Of a stretch of 64,000 nucleotides of DNA, positions 23,135 to 32,301 are shown in pieces. The stretch spans positions 992,001 to 1,056,000 of the forward strand of contig NZ_CP092431.1 in assembly GCF_022385335.1 (NCBI RefSeq), in the 5' to 3' direction. A program made the position numbers and the translations under genes. The notes beneath the pieces were generated by a model, which ran no database searches, was not told where the DNA came from, and saw nothing but the letters and a program-made list of their open reading frames with translations. Each line of letters starts with the position of its first letter. Position 1 is the first letter of the stretch. The stretch comes from Streptomyces deccanensis (GTDB taxonomy: Bacteria; Actinomycetota; Actinomycetes; Streptomycetales; Streptomycetaceae).

Positions 23135-26044
23135 GTGGGCCGGTCCGGAGCGAGTTCGGAGAGACGGTCGAGGACATCGGGGGCGCGTCGGTACGGCGTG
23201 TCGGGTGCGGCGGCGCTGATCGGCGTCGCCGCACTCGTCGTGTCGGCGGTGCCCGCCGGCGCGGCGACGGGGGCGGCGACACCGCCACCGAGCCCGGGAG
23301 AGGTGATACCGGGGCAGCGGACGGCGACACCGGCGCTGGTGGAGGGCCTCGAGGAGCCTGCCCCGGACGCCACGGACGCGGTGGCCGCGGCCCGCGCCCA
23401 CCTCGCCGAACAGGAGGACCGCTACCGGATCGCGGATCCGCGGCGCGACCTGGAACCGGCGGGCACCCTCACGACGGGCGACGGGCACGAGATCGTACGG
23501 CTGCGGCAGGAGCACCGTGGCGTGCCGGTGCTGGGCGGCCAGTACGTCGTACGCATGGAGCGGCGGGACGGCGAACGGGTCGTCACCGGCACGTCCGGCA
23601 GGTACTTCACGGGCCTGCGGGCCGACACCACAGCCACCGGGGTGGACGACGCGCTCGCCGTCGAACGGGCTGTCGACGCCGTCCTGTCCGAGCTGCGGGA
23701 ACGGGACTTCACCGCGTACGAGGAGAACGGCGGGGACGGTGGCGAGGAGGGCGGCGCGGAGGACGGGCATCCGCTCACCGGCACCTCGAACGGCCTGGTC
23801 GTCCTGCCCTCCGGCACCGGAGTCCTCACCCGGCACGTCACCGTCCGGGGCGAGAGCCCGGCGGGCGGTGAGCCGGTGCTGCGGGAGGTCTACGTCGACG
23901 CCGACGCCGGGTATCCGGTCCTGCAGTACAGCGGGATCAGGACGTTCGGCGCGCCCGGGGCGGCCGCCGAGGGGAACGCGGCCGGGCGGGTGGATGGGGC
24001 CGGGCGGGTCGATACGGCCGGGCGGGCCGCCGCCGCGGGCTCCGGCGTCACGCTGGGCGGCCGGACCGTGGGCCTGGAGGTGACCCTGGACGAGATCCGC
24101 GGCGCGCATGTCCTGCGCGACACGTCGCGGGTCGACGAGGAGACCGGGCGTCCCGTCCTGTCGACCTGGGACGCGCGCGGCAGGCAGGTCACCGACGTGG
24201 CCGGCGTATGGCCCGCGGACATGGGGGAATTCGCCTCGCCCGGCCCGGACTTCGGAGCGGAGGCGACCGAGGCGGGCGCGGTGGACGCGCACTGGGCCGC
24301 CGGGCAGGTGTTCGACTGGTTCAAGGGCAAGCAGGGCCGGAACAGCCTCGACGGGCGCGGCATGTCGGTCGACTCCCTCGTGGGCGTGACCGACTACGGG
24401 GAGCCGTACGTCAACGCCTTCTGGGACGGCACGAAGATGGTCTACGGCACGGGCGACGCCGAGTACCTCCCGCTCTCCGCCGGGCTGGACGTCGTCGGGC
24501 ACGAGATGACCCACGGCGTCGTCGACCACTCCGCCGACCTCGTCTACGCGGGTCAGTCGGGCGCCCTGAACGAGGCGTTCGCGGACTACTTCGGCAACGC
24601 CATCGAGACGGACGTGTACGGCGTCTCCATGGACGACCCGGACGCCGGACTCCTGGGCGAGCGGCTGTGCCGTACGAAGGCCCCGTCCGAGTGCGCCCTG
24701 CGCGACCTGAACGACGGGCGGACCACGGCCAAGTCCTTCCTCGGGGTCGGGTTCGGCACGGACAACGGCGGCGTCCACCTCAACTCCACCATCTTCTCCG
24801 GGGCGTTGTGGGACATCCGCGAGGATCTCGGCGCCACGCTCACCGACCGCGTCGTGTACAAGGCGCTCACCGAGTACCTCACCCCCCTCGACGGGTTCAC
24901 CCAGGGCCGGGACGCGGTGGTCGCCGCCGCCGGGGCCCTCGGGGTGGAGGGGCAGGAACTGAACGCGGTGCGGCGGGCGTTCAACGCCCACGGCATCGTC
25001 GCCAACTGGGAACTCGCCCTGGGCGTCGACTCCGACCCGCTGCTGGAACGCGTCAACACCACCGACTCCCGCCTGGGCGCGGGCGGCGACTGGTGGGTGG
25101 CCTCCTCCTCGAACGAGGCGGGCACCGAGGCGTACTCCGTGTGGGCCGGGCGCGCCGACGGCTCCGGACGGCTGCGGCTGATGAGCCCCAACGACGGCCG
25201 CTACCACGTCGATCCGGCGACCGACGGGAAGACGGTGGTGTGGGCGGCGTACGGTTCCGGTCCCGTGGAGGTCCTCGCGCGGCCGATCGCGGGCGGTCCC
25301 GTCCGCAAGCTGTGGTCCGGCCGGGGCGTCGGCCACTCGATCGACGTCGAGGGCGACACGGTGGCCTTCGAGCACCACAACCACGGCGGGCGCCGGGGCG
25401 TGACGTATCTGAGCCTGAAGGACCCGGCGGCCAAGGTCTCCGTCGGCGGCGGCACGTATCGCCGGGCGTCGTTCCCGTCGCTGAGCGACGGACGGGTCGT
25501 CTACCAGGACTACCGGCGCGTGCGGGCGTCGTACGCGTACTCGACGCGGATCATCGACGTCGCGACCGGTGAGGACACGCTACTGCACGGGTCGGAGGCG
25601 ACCACGAGCCTCGGCCCGACCGCCGTGAACGGCCGTTACGCCTACTGGCTCGCCAACGAGGTCCGGAACGACGGCAGGACACTGCTGAGGCGCTCCGCCC
25701 TGGACGGTTCCGGTGTGGTGGACCTGAGCCCGGAGAGCGGCCCGAACTCCCTCAACGTCTCCGACGTGACGGCGTCCGAGGACACGGTCACCGCGACCGC
25801 CCGCACGGGCGACACCGCGATCCGCAACGAGTCCCTCGCCAAACTGTGGCAGTTCCCCGGCGACGCGGGACAGCGCGTCCGTGTGTCCTGCAACCGCGGG
25901 GAGCAACTGTCCGCCGCCGCGGCCACCGGCACCCGGGTGATCTGGCTCGACGCCACCACCGGCGTCAGCAGCGTGGTGACACGGGCCCGCCCGACCGGCA
26001 GGTGCGAGACCGGGCTGTCGTCGGCCGGGGCGGCCATGCCCTGA
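23135..26044 (+). CDS. Secreted M4 (thermolysin-family) metallopeptidase with beta-propeller-like C-terminus
   Basis: About 969 residues from the chosen GTG. Order: signal peptide (basic n-region, then GVSGAAALIGVAALVVSAVP), FTP/thermolysin propeptide with VRLRQEHRGVPVLGGQYV, M4 catalytic domain with HEMTH (H456, E457, H460), third zinc ligand in GALNEAFADYFG and the active-site histidine in GGVHLNSTIFSG, then about 330 residues built from repeated strands (DPATDGKTVVWAAYGSG, DGRVVYQDYRR, NGRYAYWLANEV) that look like a TolB-type beta-propeller. Such a tail is unusual for M4 enzymes, which mostly carry PPC or P-type domains. The GTG is preferred for its short spacing to the hydrophobic core; ATGs at 23051 and 23075 are alternatives. 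Confidence 0.85.
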   Translation: MGRSGASSERRSRTSGARRYGVSGAAALIGVAALVVSAVPAGAATGAATPPPSPGEVIPGQRTATPALVEGLEEPAPDATDAVAAARAHLAEQEDRYRIADPRRDLEPAGTLTTGDGHEIVRLRQEHRGVPVLGGQYVVRMERRDGERVVTGTSGRYFTGLRADTTATGVDDALAVERAVDAVLSELRERDFTAYEENGGDGGEEGGAEDGHPLTGTSNGLVVLPSGTGVLTRHVTVRGESPAGGEPVLREVYVDADAGYPVLQYSGIRTFGAPGAAAEGNAAGRVDGAGRVDTAGRAAAAGSGVTLGGRTVGLEVTLDEIRGAHVLRDTSRVDEETGRPVLSTWDARGRQVTDVAGVWPADMGEFASPGPDFGAEATEAGAVDAHWAAGQVFDWFKGKQGRNSLDGRGMSVDSLVGVTDYGEPYVNAFWDGTKMVYGTGDAEYLPLSAGLDVVGHEMTHGVVDHSADLVYAGQSGALNEAFADYFGNAIETDVYGVSMDDPDAGLLGERLCRTKAPSECALRDLNDGRTTAKSFLGVGFGTDNGGVHLNSTIFSGALWDIREDLGATLTDRVVYKALTEYLTPLDGFTQGRDAVVAAAGALGVEGQELNAVRRAFNAHGIVANWELALGVDSDPLLERVNTTDSRLGAGGDWWVASSSNEAGTEAYSVWAGRADGSGRLRLMSPNDGRYHVDPATDGKTVVWAAYGSGPVEVLARPIAGGPVRKLWSGRGVGHSIDVEGDTVAFEHHNHGGRRGVTYLSLKDPAAKVSVGGGTYRRASFPSLSDGRVVYQDYRRVRASYAYSTRIIDVATGEDTLLHGSEATTSLGPTAVNGRYAYWLANEVRNDGRTLLRRSALDGSGVVDLSPESGPNSLNVSDVTASEDTVTATARTGDTAIRNESLAKLWQFPGDAGQRVRVSCNRGEQLSAAAATGTRVIWLDATTGVSSVVTRARPTGRCETGLSSAGAAMP

Positions 26045-26302
26045 CCCAGGGGCGAACGGGGGCGGCGCCGGGCCGGCCGGTGGGCGGGCACGTGTCACTG
26101 CGGAGGGTGAGCGCCGCGGCCGCGGCGCCGCCTACGGCGACTGGCCGGTAATACGTACTCCGGTTACGTAGGTCTACGGATGCGTCGCCCCTGTTCGCTT
26201 CGATTGGCTTGCCGGACGCCGGAGGGGTCGCCCCGTGTGCCCGTCGCGCCGTCGGGGTCCCCGACGTGCCGGAGGGGGCTTCGCGGGGAGGCGCCGGACC
26301 GA
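26045..26302. other. Intergenic region upstream of the DUF4132/MoxR/VWA/SWIM operon
   Basis: No gene seen. A low-GC patch near 26145-26175 contains two TACGTA hexamers 10 nt apart (AATACGTACTCCGGTTACGTA), which could be a second regulatory site. The main promoter lies immediately to the right. Confidence 0.4.
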
Positions 26303-26325
26303 TTGTCAGTGGCTGCCGCTAGCGT
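26303..26325 (+). promoter_or_regulatory. RecA-NDp/PafBC-type DNA-damage promoter
   Basis: TTGTCAGTG, 8 nt, TAGCGT: an exact match to the actinobacterial damage-promoter consensus TTGTCRGTG-N8-TANNNT, including the spacing. It lies 84 bp before the first long gene of the operon and 7 nt before a short ATG frame. PafBC-dependent promoters fire in response to single-stranded DNA during damage, so the operon is predicted to be damage-inducible. Confidence 0.7.
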
Positions 26326-26332
26326 TCCGCAC

Positions 26333-26365
26333 ATGGTCGCACTTGGGCCGGGATTCCCCGGCTGA
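26333..26365 (+). CDS. Possible leaderless 10-residue leader peptide
   Basis: ATG 7 nt after the TAGCGT -10, so it would be the first codon of a leaderless transcript; it encodes MVALGPGFPG then a stop, 44 bp before the DUF4132 gene. The Gly-Pro-Gly-Phe-Pro-Gly sequence with a proline before the terminal glycine could slow ribosomes. It may instead be accidental; the spacing is the only evidence. Confidence 0.3.
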   Translation: MVALGPGFPG

Positions 26366-26409
26366 ACTGTGCTTTCTTCCTGTGCAATTGACGCTAGGGG
26401 CTGGGGTTC

Positions 26410-27276
26410 GTGGGTTGGCTGTCGGCGGGCGACGGGTACGAAGTCGCTCTTGTGGAGGGGCGGGTGGCCGCACGAGCCACCTCGGGCCGTGCGGCGGGAC
26501 GGCAGTTGAAGTCGCTGCCGAAGGCGCTGAAGGACCACCCCGAGGTGGACCGGCTGCGCCGGTTCGCCGAATGGCTGGATCGGCACGCGACGGCATGTGT
26601 CGAACAGGTGGACGCCTGGATGGTGTCGTCACTGCCCGTACCCACCGGTCTGCTGGCCCGGGTGTGGCCGGACGAGGCGTGGCAGGCCGCGCTGCGCGAC
26701 CTCGCGGTGGTCGGCGACGACCCGGACGAGGTCGGCTTCCTGCGGGGCGCCACCGACGCCGGCGAACTGCGGGTGGTGAACCTGGACGGGGAGACGGTCC
26801 GCCTCTCCCCGCGCACGGTGACCCTGCCGCACCCGGTGCTGCTGCCGGACCTCGACGACATCCGGGAGTTCGCGGCGGAGCTCGGCATCGTCCAGCGCGT
26901 CGAGCAGATACACCGGGCCACCTGGCGAAGGCCGGACGACCTGGCCGCCAAGGCCACGCAGGTACGGGAGTTCACCGGCGGGCAGTACCGCTCCCGCTTC
27001 GCCCTCGCCGCGCGCGCCACCTCCCTGGGGTACCGCGTCTCCGGCGGCTATGCCACCGCCCGGGTCCGGGACGGCGGGCGCACCGTCGAGGCCTGCGTGT
27101 GGATCGGGGAGCCGTACTGGGACTCCGAGGTGGAGACCGGCGGTCTCACCTGGCAGGACCAGGACGGCCGTGCCCTGCCGCTCGGCGAGGTGGGCCCGGT
27201 GGCGTGGTCGGAGGGAATGCGGATGGCCGCGGCGCTGTACGCCGGGCGCGTGATCGAGGAGGGCAAGGACGCATGA
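26410..27276 (+). CDS. DUF4132-domain protein (short)
   Basis: A 288-residue protein opening the operon. The region IVQRVEQIHRATWRRPDD, preceded by LSPRTVTLPHPVLL, is typical of the C-terminal DUF4132 domain found in E. coli YehI/MolR-type proteins; the N-terminus (AGRQLKSLPKALKDHPEVDR) is a helical segment. GTG start with GGGGCTGGGG in front. Its stop overlaps the next start (ATGA), so it is coupled to the large second DUF4132-type protein; the two may represent one ancestral YehI-like protein split into a small and a large chain. Biochemical role unknown. Confidence 0.75.
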   Translation: MGWLSAGDGYEVALVEGRVAARATSGRAAGRQLKSLPKALKDHPEVDRLRRFAEWLDRHATACVEQVDAWMVSSLPVPTGLLARVWPDEAWQAALRDLAVVGDDPDEVGFLRGATDAGELRVVNLDGETVRLSPRTVTLPHPVLLPDLDDIREFAAELGIVQRVEQIHRATWRRPDDLAAKATQVREFTGGQYRSRFALAARATSLGYRVSGGYATARVRDGGRTVEACVWIGEPYWDSEVETGGLTWQDQDGRALPLGEVGPVAWSEGMRMAAALYAGRVIEEGKDA

Positions 27277-30200
27277 GCGGGGGGACGCGGGTGTCGTACG
27301 AGGACGTGCTGGCAGCGGGCGGGGTGCTGCCGCCGGACACCGAGGAGGCCGGGGAGCGGGCGGTGCCGCTGACCGCGCGGACGTACCGTCACCCGGGCCT
27401 GGACGACCGGGTGGTGGTGCGGCTGGTCGCCGGGGAGCTGGGCGCGGCGGAGGATCTGGCCGCCGGGTTCCTGGGCCTGGAGCAGGACGCGGAGCCGGCG
27501 GTCGTGGGGCTGGGGCTGCGGCAGTCGCTGGGCTTCCCCGAGTGGGTGCTGGTGCACCACCCGGCGGACGGGCACCACGCGCTGGGCATCGTGCCGGACC
27601 TGGAGCGGGCCGCACGGCAGGCGAAGTCGAAGCCCAAGATGGCCATGGACGCCTATCTGGAGCTGGGCGAGCGGCTGGCGGCGTCGGTGCCGCACTTCCT
27701 GCCGACCTTCTTCGAACAGGCGGGCCGGGTGTTCCTCGCGGAGGAGAACGCCACGTACGCGGCCCAGTTGTTCACCCGCGCCCGCAAGGCCGAGGCGGAG
27801 CACGGGCTCGTCGTGGAGGAGGAGCGGCTCGACGCCGTCTTCCTGGAGTTCGCGCTGGCCGGCGCGCTCCCGGTGAAGGTGCTGTCGGCGTACGCGAAGG
27901 AGCTGGCCGCGCGGGTCCCGGCCGAGGAGGCGCTGCGGCGTTTCACCAAGCTGTGCCTGCGCCGCACGGCGGGCGGTCTGCCGCCTTCGGCGCAGATGGC
28001 GAACGACCTGCGCCGGCTGGCGCGGGCCGCCGGCCGGGACGCGGACCTGACCGAACAGGACTACCTGGCCGAGCTGCTGGTCCTGCCGTCGACGCTGCGC
28101 GCGGCGGCGGGCTGGTGGAAGGGGCACCGGACGGCGCTGGTGGCGCTGGCCGCGCGGGAGCCGAAGGTGCGGGGCACCCTGCTGGACACGTTCCCCTCCT
28201 CCTATGACGACGACATGCCCGCGATGTGGCTGGACATCCTGGAGGCCTCCGGCGCCACGGCCGGGCTGTGGGACGGTTCCCTGCCCGAGGAGCAGCGTCC
28301 GCACGACGGAACGGCGGGCTGGCTGGAGCGGTTCCTGGCCTACCGGGAGCGGGCCCGGTCCTGGCGCGGCTCCACCCGGATGCCCCGGCTGTACCCGCTG
28401 GTCGAGCGGACCGTGGACCAGCTGCGGGCCGAACTCACCGCCACAGGGCGGGAGTTGCGGGTCACGCACGACATCGACCTGATGGATCTGCTGCTGTCCC
28501 TGGGCGTGCCCGTGGCCGCCCCGGCGAAGGATTCGTCGCTGCCGCTGGAGCAGTGGGCCCCGGGCGAAGGGCACCGCGAGCTGCTGTCGCTGGCCGCCGA
28601 CTCCCGTTTCCACGACGCGTTCCGGCGGGGCGCGGACCGGTTCGCCGACGACGATTCGGGGCGGCGCGCGATCCGTGTGCTGGCGGCGTCGCCGGGCGGT
28701 CGGCCCCTGCTGGCCGAGTGGGTGCGCTCGGTCGTCCGGCGGTTCACCGCCGTGGGTCTGCCCCAACTGCCCGAGGCACTGGCCCGGCTGAAGTGGCTGC
28801 CCGCCGAGGCGCTGGCGCTCGCCGAGGACGAGGTGCGCGCCGCCGTCTCCACCGAGCTGGCACCGGTGCTCTCGCGTACGCTGCGCGCCGGTCTCTTCGA
28901 CGAACTGGGCTGGCCCGCCTGGGAGGACGCGACGGCCACGCTCGTCCCCAAGGACGACGTCGAGGACATCATCGTCGCCGACGCCTGGCCGCACCTCGTC
29001 GTGGCGGGCGCCGCCCAGGCCCGGGTGATCGGCGCGGAGGGCACGCTCCTCACCCACGACCTGCGTATCCCCGCGGACGACAAGTGGGGCGACCCGGGCT
29101 TCCACCACGTGGACGGCGAACTGCTCGTCTACTGGCGGTCCCGTGACAACGGCCTGCGCGGCTACTGGCACACCCGGGCCGACAGCCCCCAGCCCATGGA
29201 GGGCCCCGGCGGCACCCGGGGCACCGAGATGGACTGGTACAAGGGCGACCTGAAGCTCACCCTGCCCCTGCCGGGCGGCGGCCGGACCACCGGCGCGGGC
29301 GTACTGCACGCCGGCGACACCACGATCCCCGACGAGCGGTGGCTGGTGTTCGACGGCGCCTCGTACTGGGTCTGGCACGCGGAGGGCGAGCGGGAGACGC
29401 ACGGCTTCTACGAGTACGACCCGGCGACGGGCGGGCGCGGGCGCATGAGCATGCCCGCCTTCCTCGCCGACGCGCTGCGCGACGCCCCCGAGGGCAGCAC
29501 CTACGACAGCGGCTGGCTCGGCCCCTCCCCCACCGTCGGCCGCACGCCGGCCTCCGCGCCCGTGGACGGCGTGGTCGGCCTCCGCACGGTCCGGCTGCCC
29601 GACGGCGCCCACCGCACGCAGGACCTGGCCGGGCACACCGTCACCCTGCCCGCGGGGAAGGGCCGGCCGTCCGCGCTCGTCGTGTTCCCGGGCGACGACC
29701 GGGCCCGGGCCGTCGTCCGCAACGGCTGGCAGCTGGAGATCGTCGACCACGACGGCGTCGTCACCTCCGTCGCGAAGACTGACCGCACGCCGGGCGTCTA
29801 CGGCGAGGGCACGCTCCTGCTGCCTCCGGTGCAGTTCTGGGAGTGCATGACACCCCGCGACCCGGAGGGCTCCGCCGCGCTGCGCCGCATCGACGCGGCC
29901 ACGTCGACGGCCCTGCTGGCCGCCGCCGCCCAGGAGGACAAGGACGCGCTGCCCGACGCGATCCGCGCGCTGCTGCCGGTCACGCACGACGCCCTCGTCG
30001 CGGGCATCGCCGGAGTCGTCCGCCACGCCGCCGACCAGCAGGCCGTCCTCGACGCCGCCGCGGCCCGGCTCACCCGGGCGCTCGACGAGGGAGTGGACGA
30101 GCTGGAGGGGCCCGCCGGCCCCGCCGACACCGTCCTCCAGGGCGCGCTGAGCGGCCTCGGCGAGCCGACGAGCCACTGGTGGAACCGCGACGAGGAGGCC

Positions 30201-32186
30201 GACACCGTCTTCCGTTCGCTGCGTACGCTGAGCAGGGCCGCCGGGCTGCTCCCCGCCGCCACCGCCGCGAGGTCGGCGGACGTGCGCCTCCACCTCGACG
30301 GGACCGAACTGCCCACCGGGCAGCCGGACCTGTGGTCGCTGGCCGACCGCACCGCCGCCGTCGTCTTCCGCGCCACGGCCGCCACCACCTCGCCGGAGCA
30401 CCGGGAGGCGCTGCGCGCCCTGCTCGACCGGTTCGAGACGCTGGGCCTGGGGATCGGCGCCCACGCCGAACGGTGGCGCGGGGTGATCGTGAGCCTGACG
30501 GCCGCCCAGCTGCGCACCGCGTCGGGCGAGTGGCGCTCCGGCTCGTGGAACGGTCTGCTGCCGCTGGGCGACGACGCCTTCCTCGCGATCGTGGGACGCC
30601 TGTCCCTGAACGACGACGGCGCCGTCTTCACCGGGTTCTTCCACGACCCGACGGGACGCTTCGAGACACCGGAGCCGTACACGCTCCGCGAGTCCTGCCC
30701 GGTGCCCGGGGCAAACCACGCGGACCGGCTCGCGGCGTTCCTCGCGGAGCTGGACGCGCGCGGCCCGGCCCCCTGGTTCCCGGAGGCCGCCGAGGAGTTC
30801 GCGCGCCGCACCGGCGTCACCGAGACGATGGCCCGGCTGATCGTCGCCGGACTGCCCCAGGTCGACGTCTACCAGCGTGCGTTCCTGTCCACGGAGGCAC
30901 GCACCGCCCTCGGTGTGAAGCAGGGGCCCGCGGCCGTCGCCAAGGACGAACTGCGCCGCGTCGACGGCGAGATCCGCGCCGAGGTGGTGGCCGCGCTGCT
31001 GCCCGCCGACCCCGCCCGGCTGTGGACCGACGGGCCCGACGCGGCCGCCGCGGCCGAGGTCTGGAACAGCAAGGTGGGCAGGCGGACGGCCGTCCCCGAG
31101 GAGTTGTTCGCCGACGCGACCCGCGCGGTCAAGCACTCCCCGTGGGAGCTCCGCGCCGCCCTGCCCGCGCTGCTGCACCCGGCCGGTGAACCCCGGCTCA
31201 CCCGGGACCTGGAATGGGCGGTCAAGGGCGACCGGGTCCGTCCCGTCGACGACGACGCGGTCGGGTTCACCGCGGACACCCTCGTCGGCTCCGTCGGCCT
31301 GGCCGCCTGGCTCGCCCACCGGCTGCCCGCCGGCGACCCGCTGCGGGCAGCGCTGCCCGCCGCGCTCACCGCCGTGCGCGAGCGGCTCGCGCACCCCGGG
31401 CTCGTCCTGGACCTCAACCGGTACATCGGCCTGCCGCAGTTCCGCAAGACCGCGGGTACCCCGACCGAGGTCGGCGAGGGCTTCGAGCGGTACGGCGCCG
31501 TCATCCTGGCCACGCACGACGACCAGCCGTCACCGGGCATCAGGGTCTCGCTGCTCGACGAGGCCGGCGAGGACCCGTACCTGCCGGCGCTGCGCATCGA
31601 CGACCAGCGGCCCTACGCCGCCGAGGTGGCGCTGCGGCTGGCCCGTTCCGCCCCGTACGCCGCGCTGCTGGCCGACCCGGGCGACCCGGTGGCGGGCGAG
31701 CGCGGCAAGGACGGCACCTGGTGGCCGCAGGACCCCAGCCGTTCGGTGCCCGAGCTGGTGACCGAGGTGGCGAAGGAGTACGGCATCGGCGAGGACGCCG
31801 CCACGCTCTATCTGATGCTGCTCGCCATGCCCGACCCGACGGACCGCATGACGGCCCGCTGGACGGGGTGGAAGCCGGCCCGGCTCAAGGCGGCCCGTGC
31901 CGAACTGGCCGGGGGCGAGCTGGTGGTGGAGGCCAGCCGCGCCAGGGCCGGGCGTTCGCTCTTCCTGCCCGGCGCCTGGGTCGACCCGAAGGCACCTCGG
32001 CTGCCGCTGGAGCGGTGGAAGCTGCCGCTGTTCGCCGGCCTGATGAACGACGAGCACCCCACGTTCGGCGTGATCGTGCCGTCGGAACCGGCCGCCGAGC
32101 TGTACCGCAGGGCCTGGCAGCGGATCCAGGACGGCGACGCGCCCCGGTTCGAGGAGCTGAAGGTGCGGCGGGGCCGCCGCCGCTGA
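27273..32186 (+). CDS. Giant DUF4132/MolR-like protein (1637 aa)
   Basis: A 1637-residue cytosolic protein without signal peptide or membrane segments. It is mostly helical (HEAT-like character in the first 700 residues, for example RLAASVPHFLPTFFEQAG and AEEALRRFTKLCLRR), with a strand-rich centre (about 560-780, including WLVFDGASYWVWHAEGERE) and a helical C-terminus. I assign it to the large scaffold-like partner of the MoxR/VWA/SWIM genes on gene order rather than a sharp motif. The start codon overlaps the preceding stop. Nothing enzymatic is recognisable. It is probably the binding platform on which the AAA+/VWA pair acts (inference). Confidence 0.75.
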   Translation: MSGGTRVSYEDVLAAGGVLPPDTEEAGERAVPLTARTYRHPGLDDRVVVRLVAGELGAAEDLAAGFLGLEQDAEPAVVGLGLRQSLGFPEWVLVHHPADGHHALGIVPDLERAARQAKSKPKMAMDAYLELGERLAASVPHFLPTFFEQAGRVFLAEENATYAAQLFTRARKAEAEHGLVVEEERLDAVFLEFALAGALPVKVLSAYAKELAARVPAEEALRRFTKLCLRRTAGGLPPSAQMANDLRRLARAAGRDADLTEQDYLAELLVLPSTLRAAAGWWKGHRTALVALAAREPKVRGTLLDTFPSSYDDDMPAMWLDILEASGATAGLWDGSLPEEQRPHDGTAGWLERFLAYRERARSWRGSTRMPRLYPLVERTVDQLRAELTATGRELRVTHDIDLMDLLLSLGVPVAAPAKDSSLPLEQWAPGEGHRELLSLAADSRFHDAFRRGADRFADDDSGRRAIRVLAASPGGRPLLAEWVRSVVRRFTAVGLPQLPEALARLKWLPAEALALAEDEVRAAVSTELAPVLSRTLRAGLFDELGWPAWEDATATLVPKDDVEDIIVADAWPHLVVAGAAQARVIGAEGTLLTHDLRIPADDKWGDPGFHHVDGELLVYWRSRDNGLRGYWHTRADSPQPMEGPGGTRGTEMDWYKGDLKLTLPLPGGGRTTGAGVLHAGDTTIPDERWLVFDGASYWVWHAEGERETHGFYEYDPATGGRGRMSMPAFLADALRDAPEGSTYDSGWLGPSPTVGRTPASAPVDGVVGLRTVRLPDGAHRTQDLAGHTVTLPAGKGRPSALVVFPGDDRARAVVRNGWQLEIVDHDGVVTSVAKTDRTPGVYGEGTLLLPPVQFWECMTPRDPEGSAALRRIDAATSTALLAAAAQEDKDALPDAIRALLPVTHDALVAGIAGVVRHAADQQAVLDAAAARLTRALDEGVDELEGPAGPADTVLQGALSGLGEPTSHWWNRDEEADTVFRSLRTLSRAAGLLPAATAARSADVRLHLDGTELPTGQPDLWSLADRTAAVVFRATAATTSPEHREALRALLDRFETLGLGIGAHAERWRGVIVSLTAAQLRTASGEWRSGSWNGLLPLGDDAFLAIVGRLSLNDDGAVFTGFFHDPTGRFETPEPYTLRESCPVPGANHADRLAAFLAELDARGPAPWFPEAAEEFARRTGVTETMARLIVAGLPQVDVYQRAFLSTEARTALGVKQGPAAVAKDELRRVDGEIRAEVVAALLPADPARLWTDGPDAAAAAEVWNSKVGRRTAVPEELFADATRAVKHSPWELRAALPALLHPAGEPRLTRDLEWAVKGDRVRPVDDDAVGFTADTLVGSVGLAAWLAHRLPAGDPLRAALPAALTAVRERLAHPGLVLDLNRYIGLPQFRKTAGTPTEVGEGFERYGAVILATHDDQPSPGIRVSLLDEAGEDPYLPALRIDDQRPYAAEVALRLARSAPYAALLADPGDPVAGERGKDGTWWPQDPSRSVPELVTEVAKEYGIGEDAATLYLMLLAMPDPTDRMTARWTGWKPARLKAARAELAGGELVVEASRARAGRSLFLPGAWVDPKAPRLPLERWKLPLFAGLMNDEHPTFGVIVPSEPAAELYRRAWQRIQDGDAPRFEELKVRRGRRR

Positions 32187-32195
32187 ACGGGATCG

Positions 32196-32220
32196 GGGGC
32201 GCCCGGCCACCGGGCGCCCC
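32196..32220 (+). terminator. 11-bp perfect hairpin between the giant gene and the MoxR gene
   Basis: GGGGCGCCCGG, loop CCA, CCGGGCGCCCC, starting 10 nt after the stop codon and followed by GTCCTGACTT. The following 80 bp are pyrimidine-rich and low-GC, as in a promoter. It may attenuate read-through or mark the start of a second transcript. Confidence 0.6.
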
Positions 32221-32301
32221 GTCCTGACTTCGGCCCTTCCACGCACCTGCCGACATACCGCCTTACACACTTTCCTACTTACCTACTGAGCAAGGACGTT
32301 C

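Noticed and set aside
27048..31517. Very long open frame antisense to the giant DUF4132-type gene
   Set aside because: It mirrors the G/C-rich third positions of the real gene, has no family motif, and is rich in Arg, Gly and Pro; a shadow frame.
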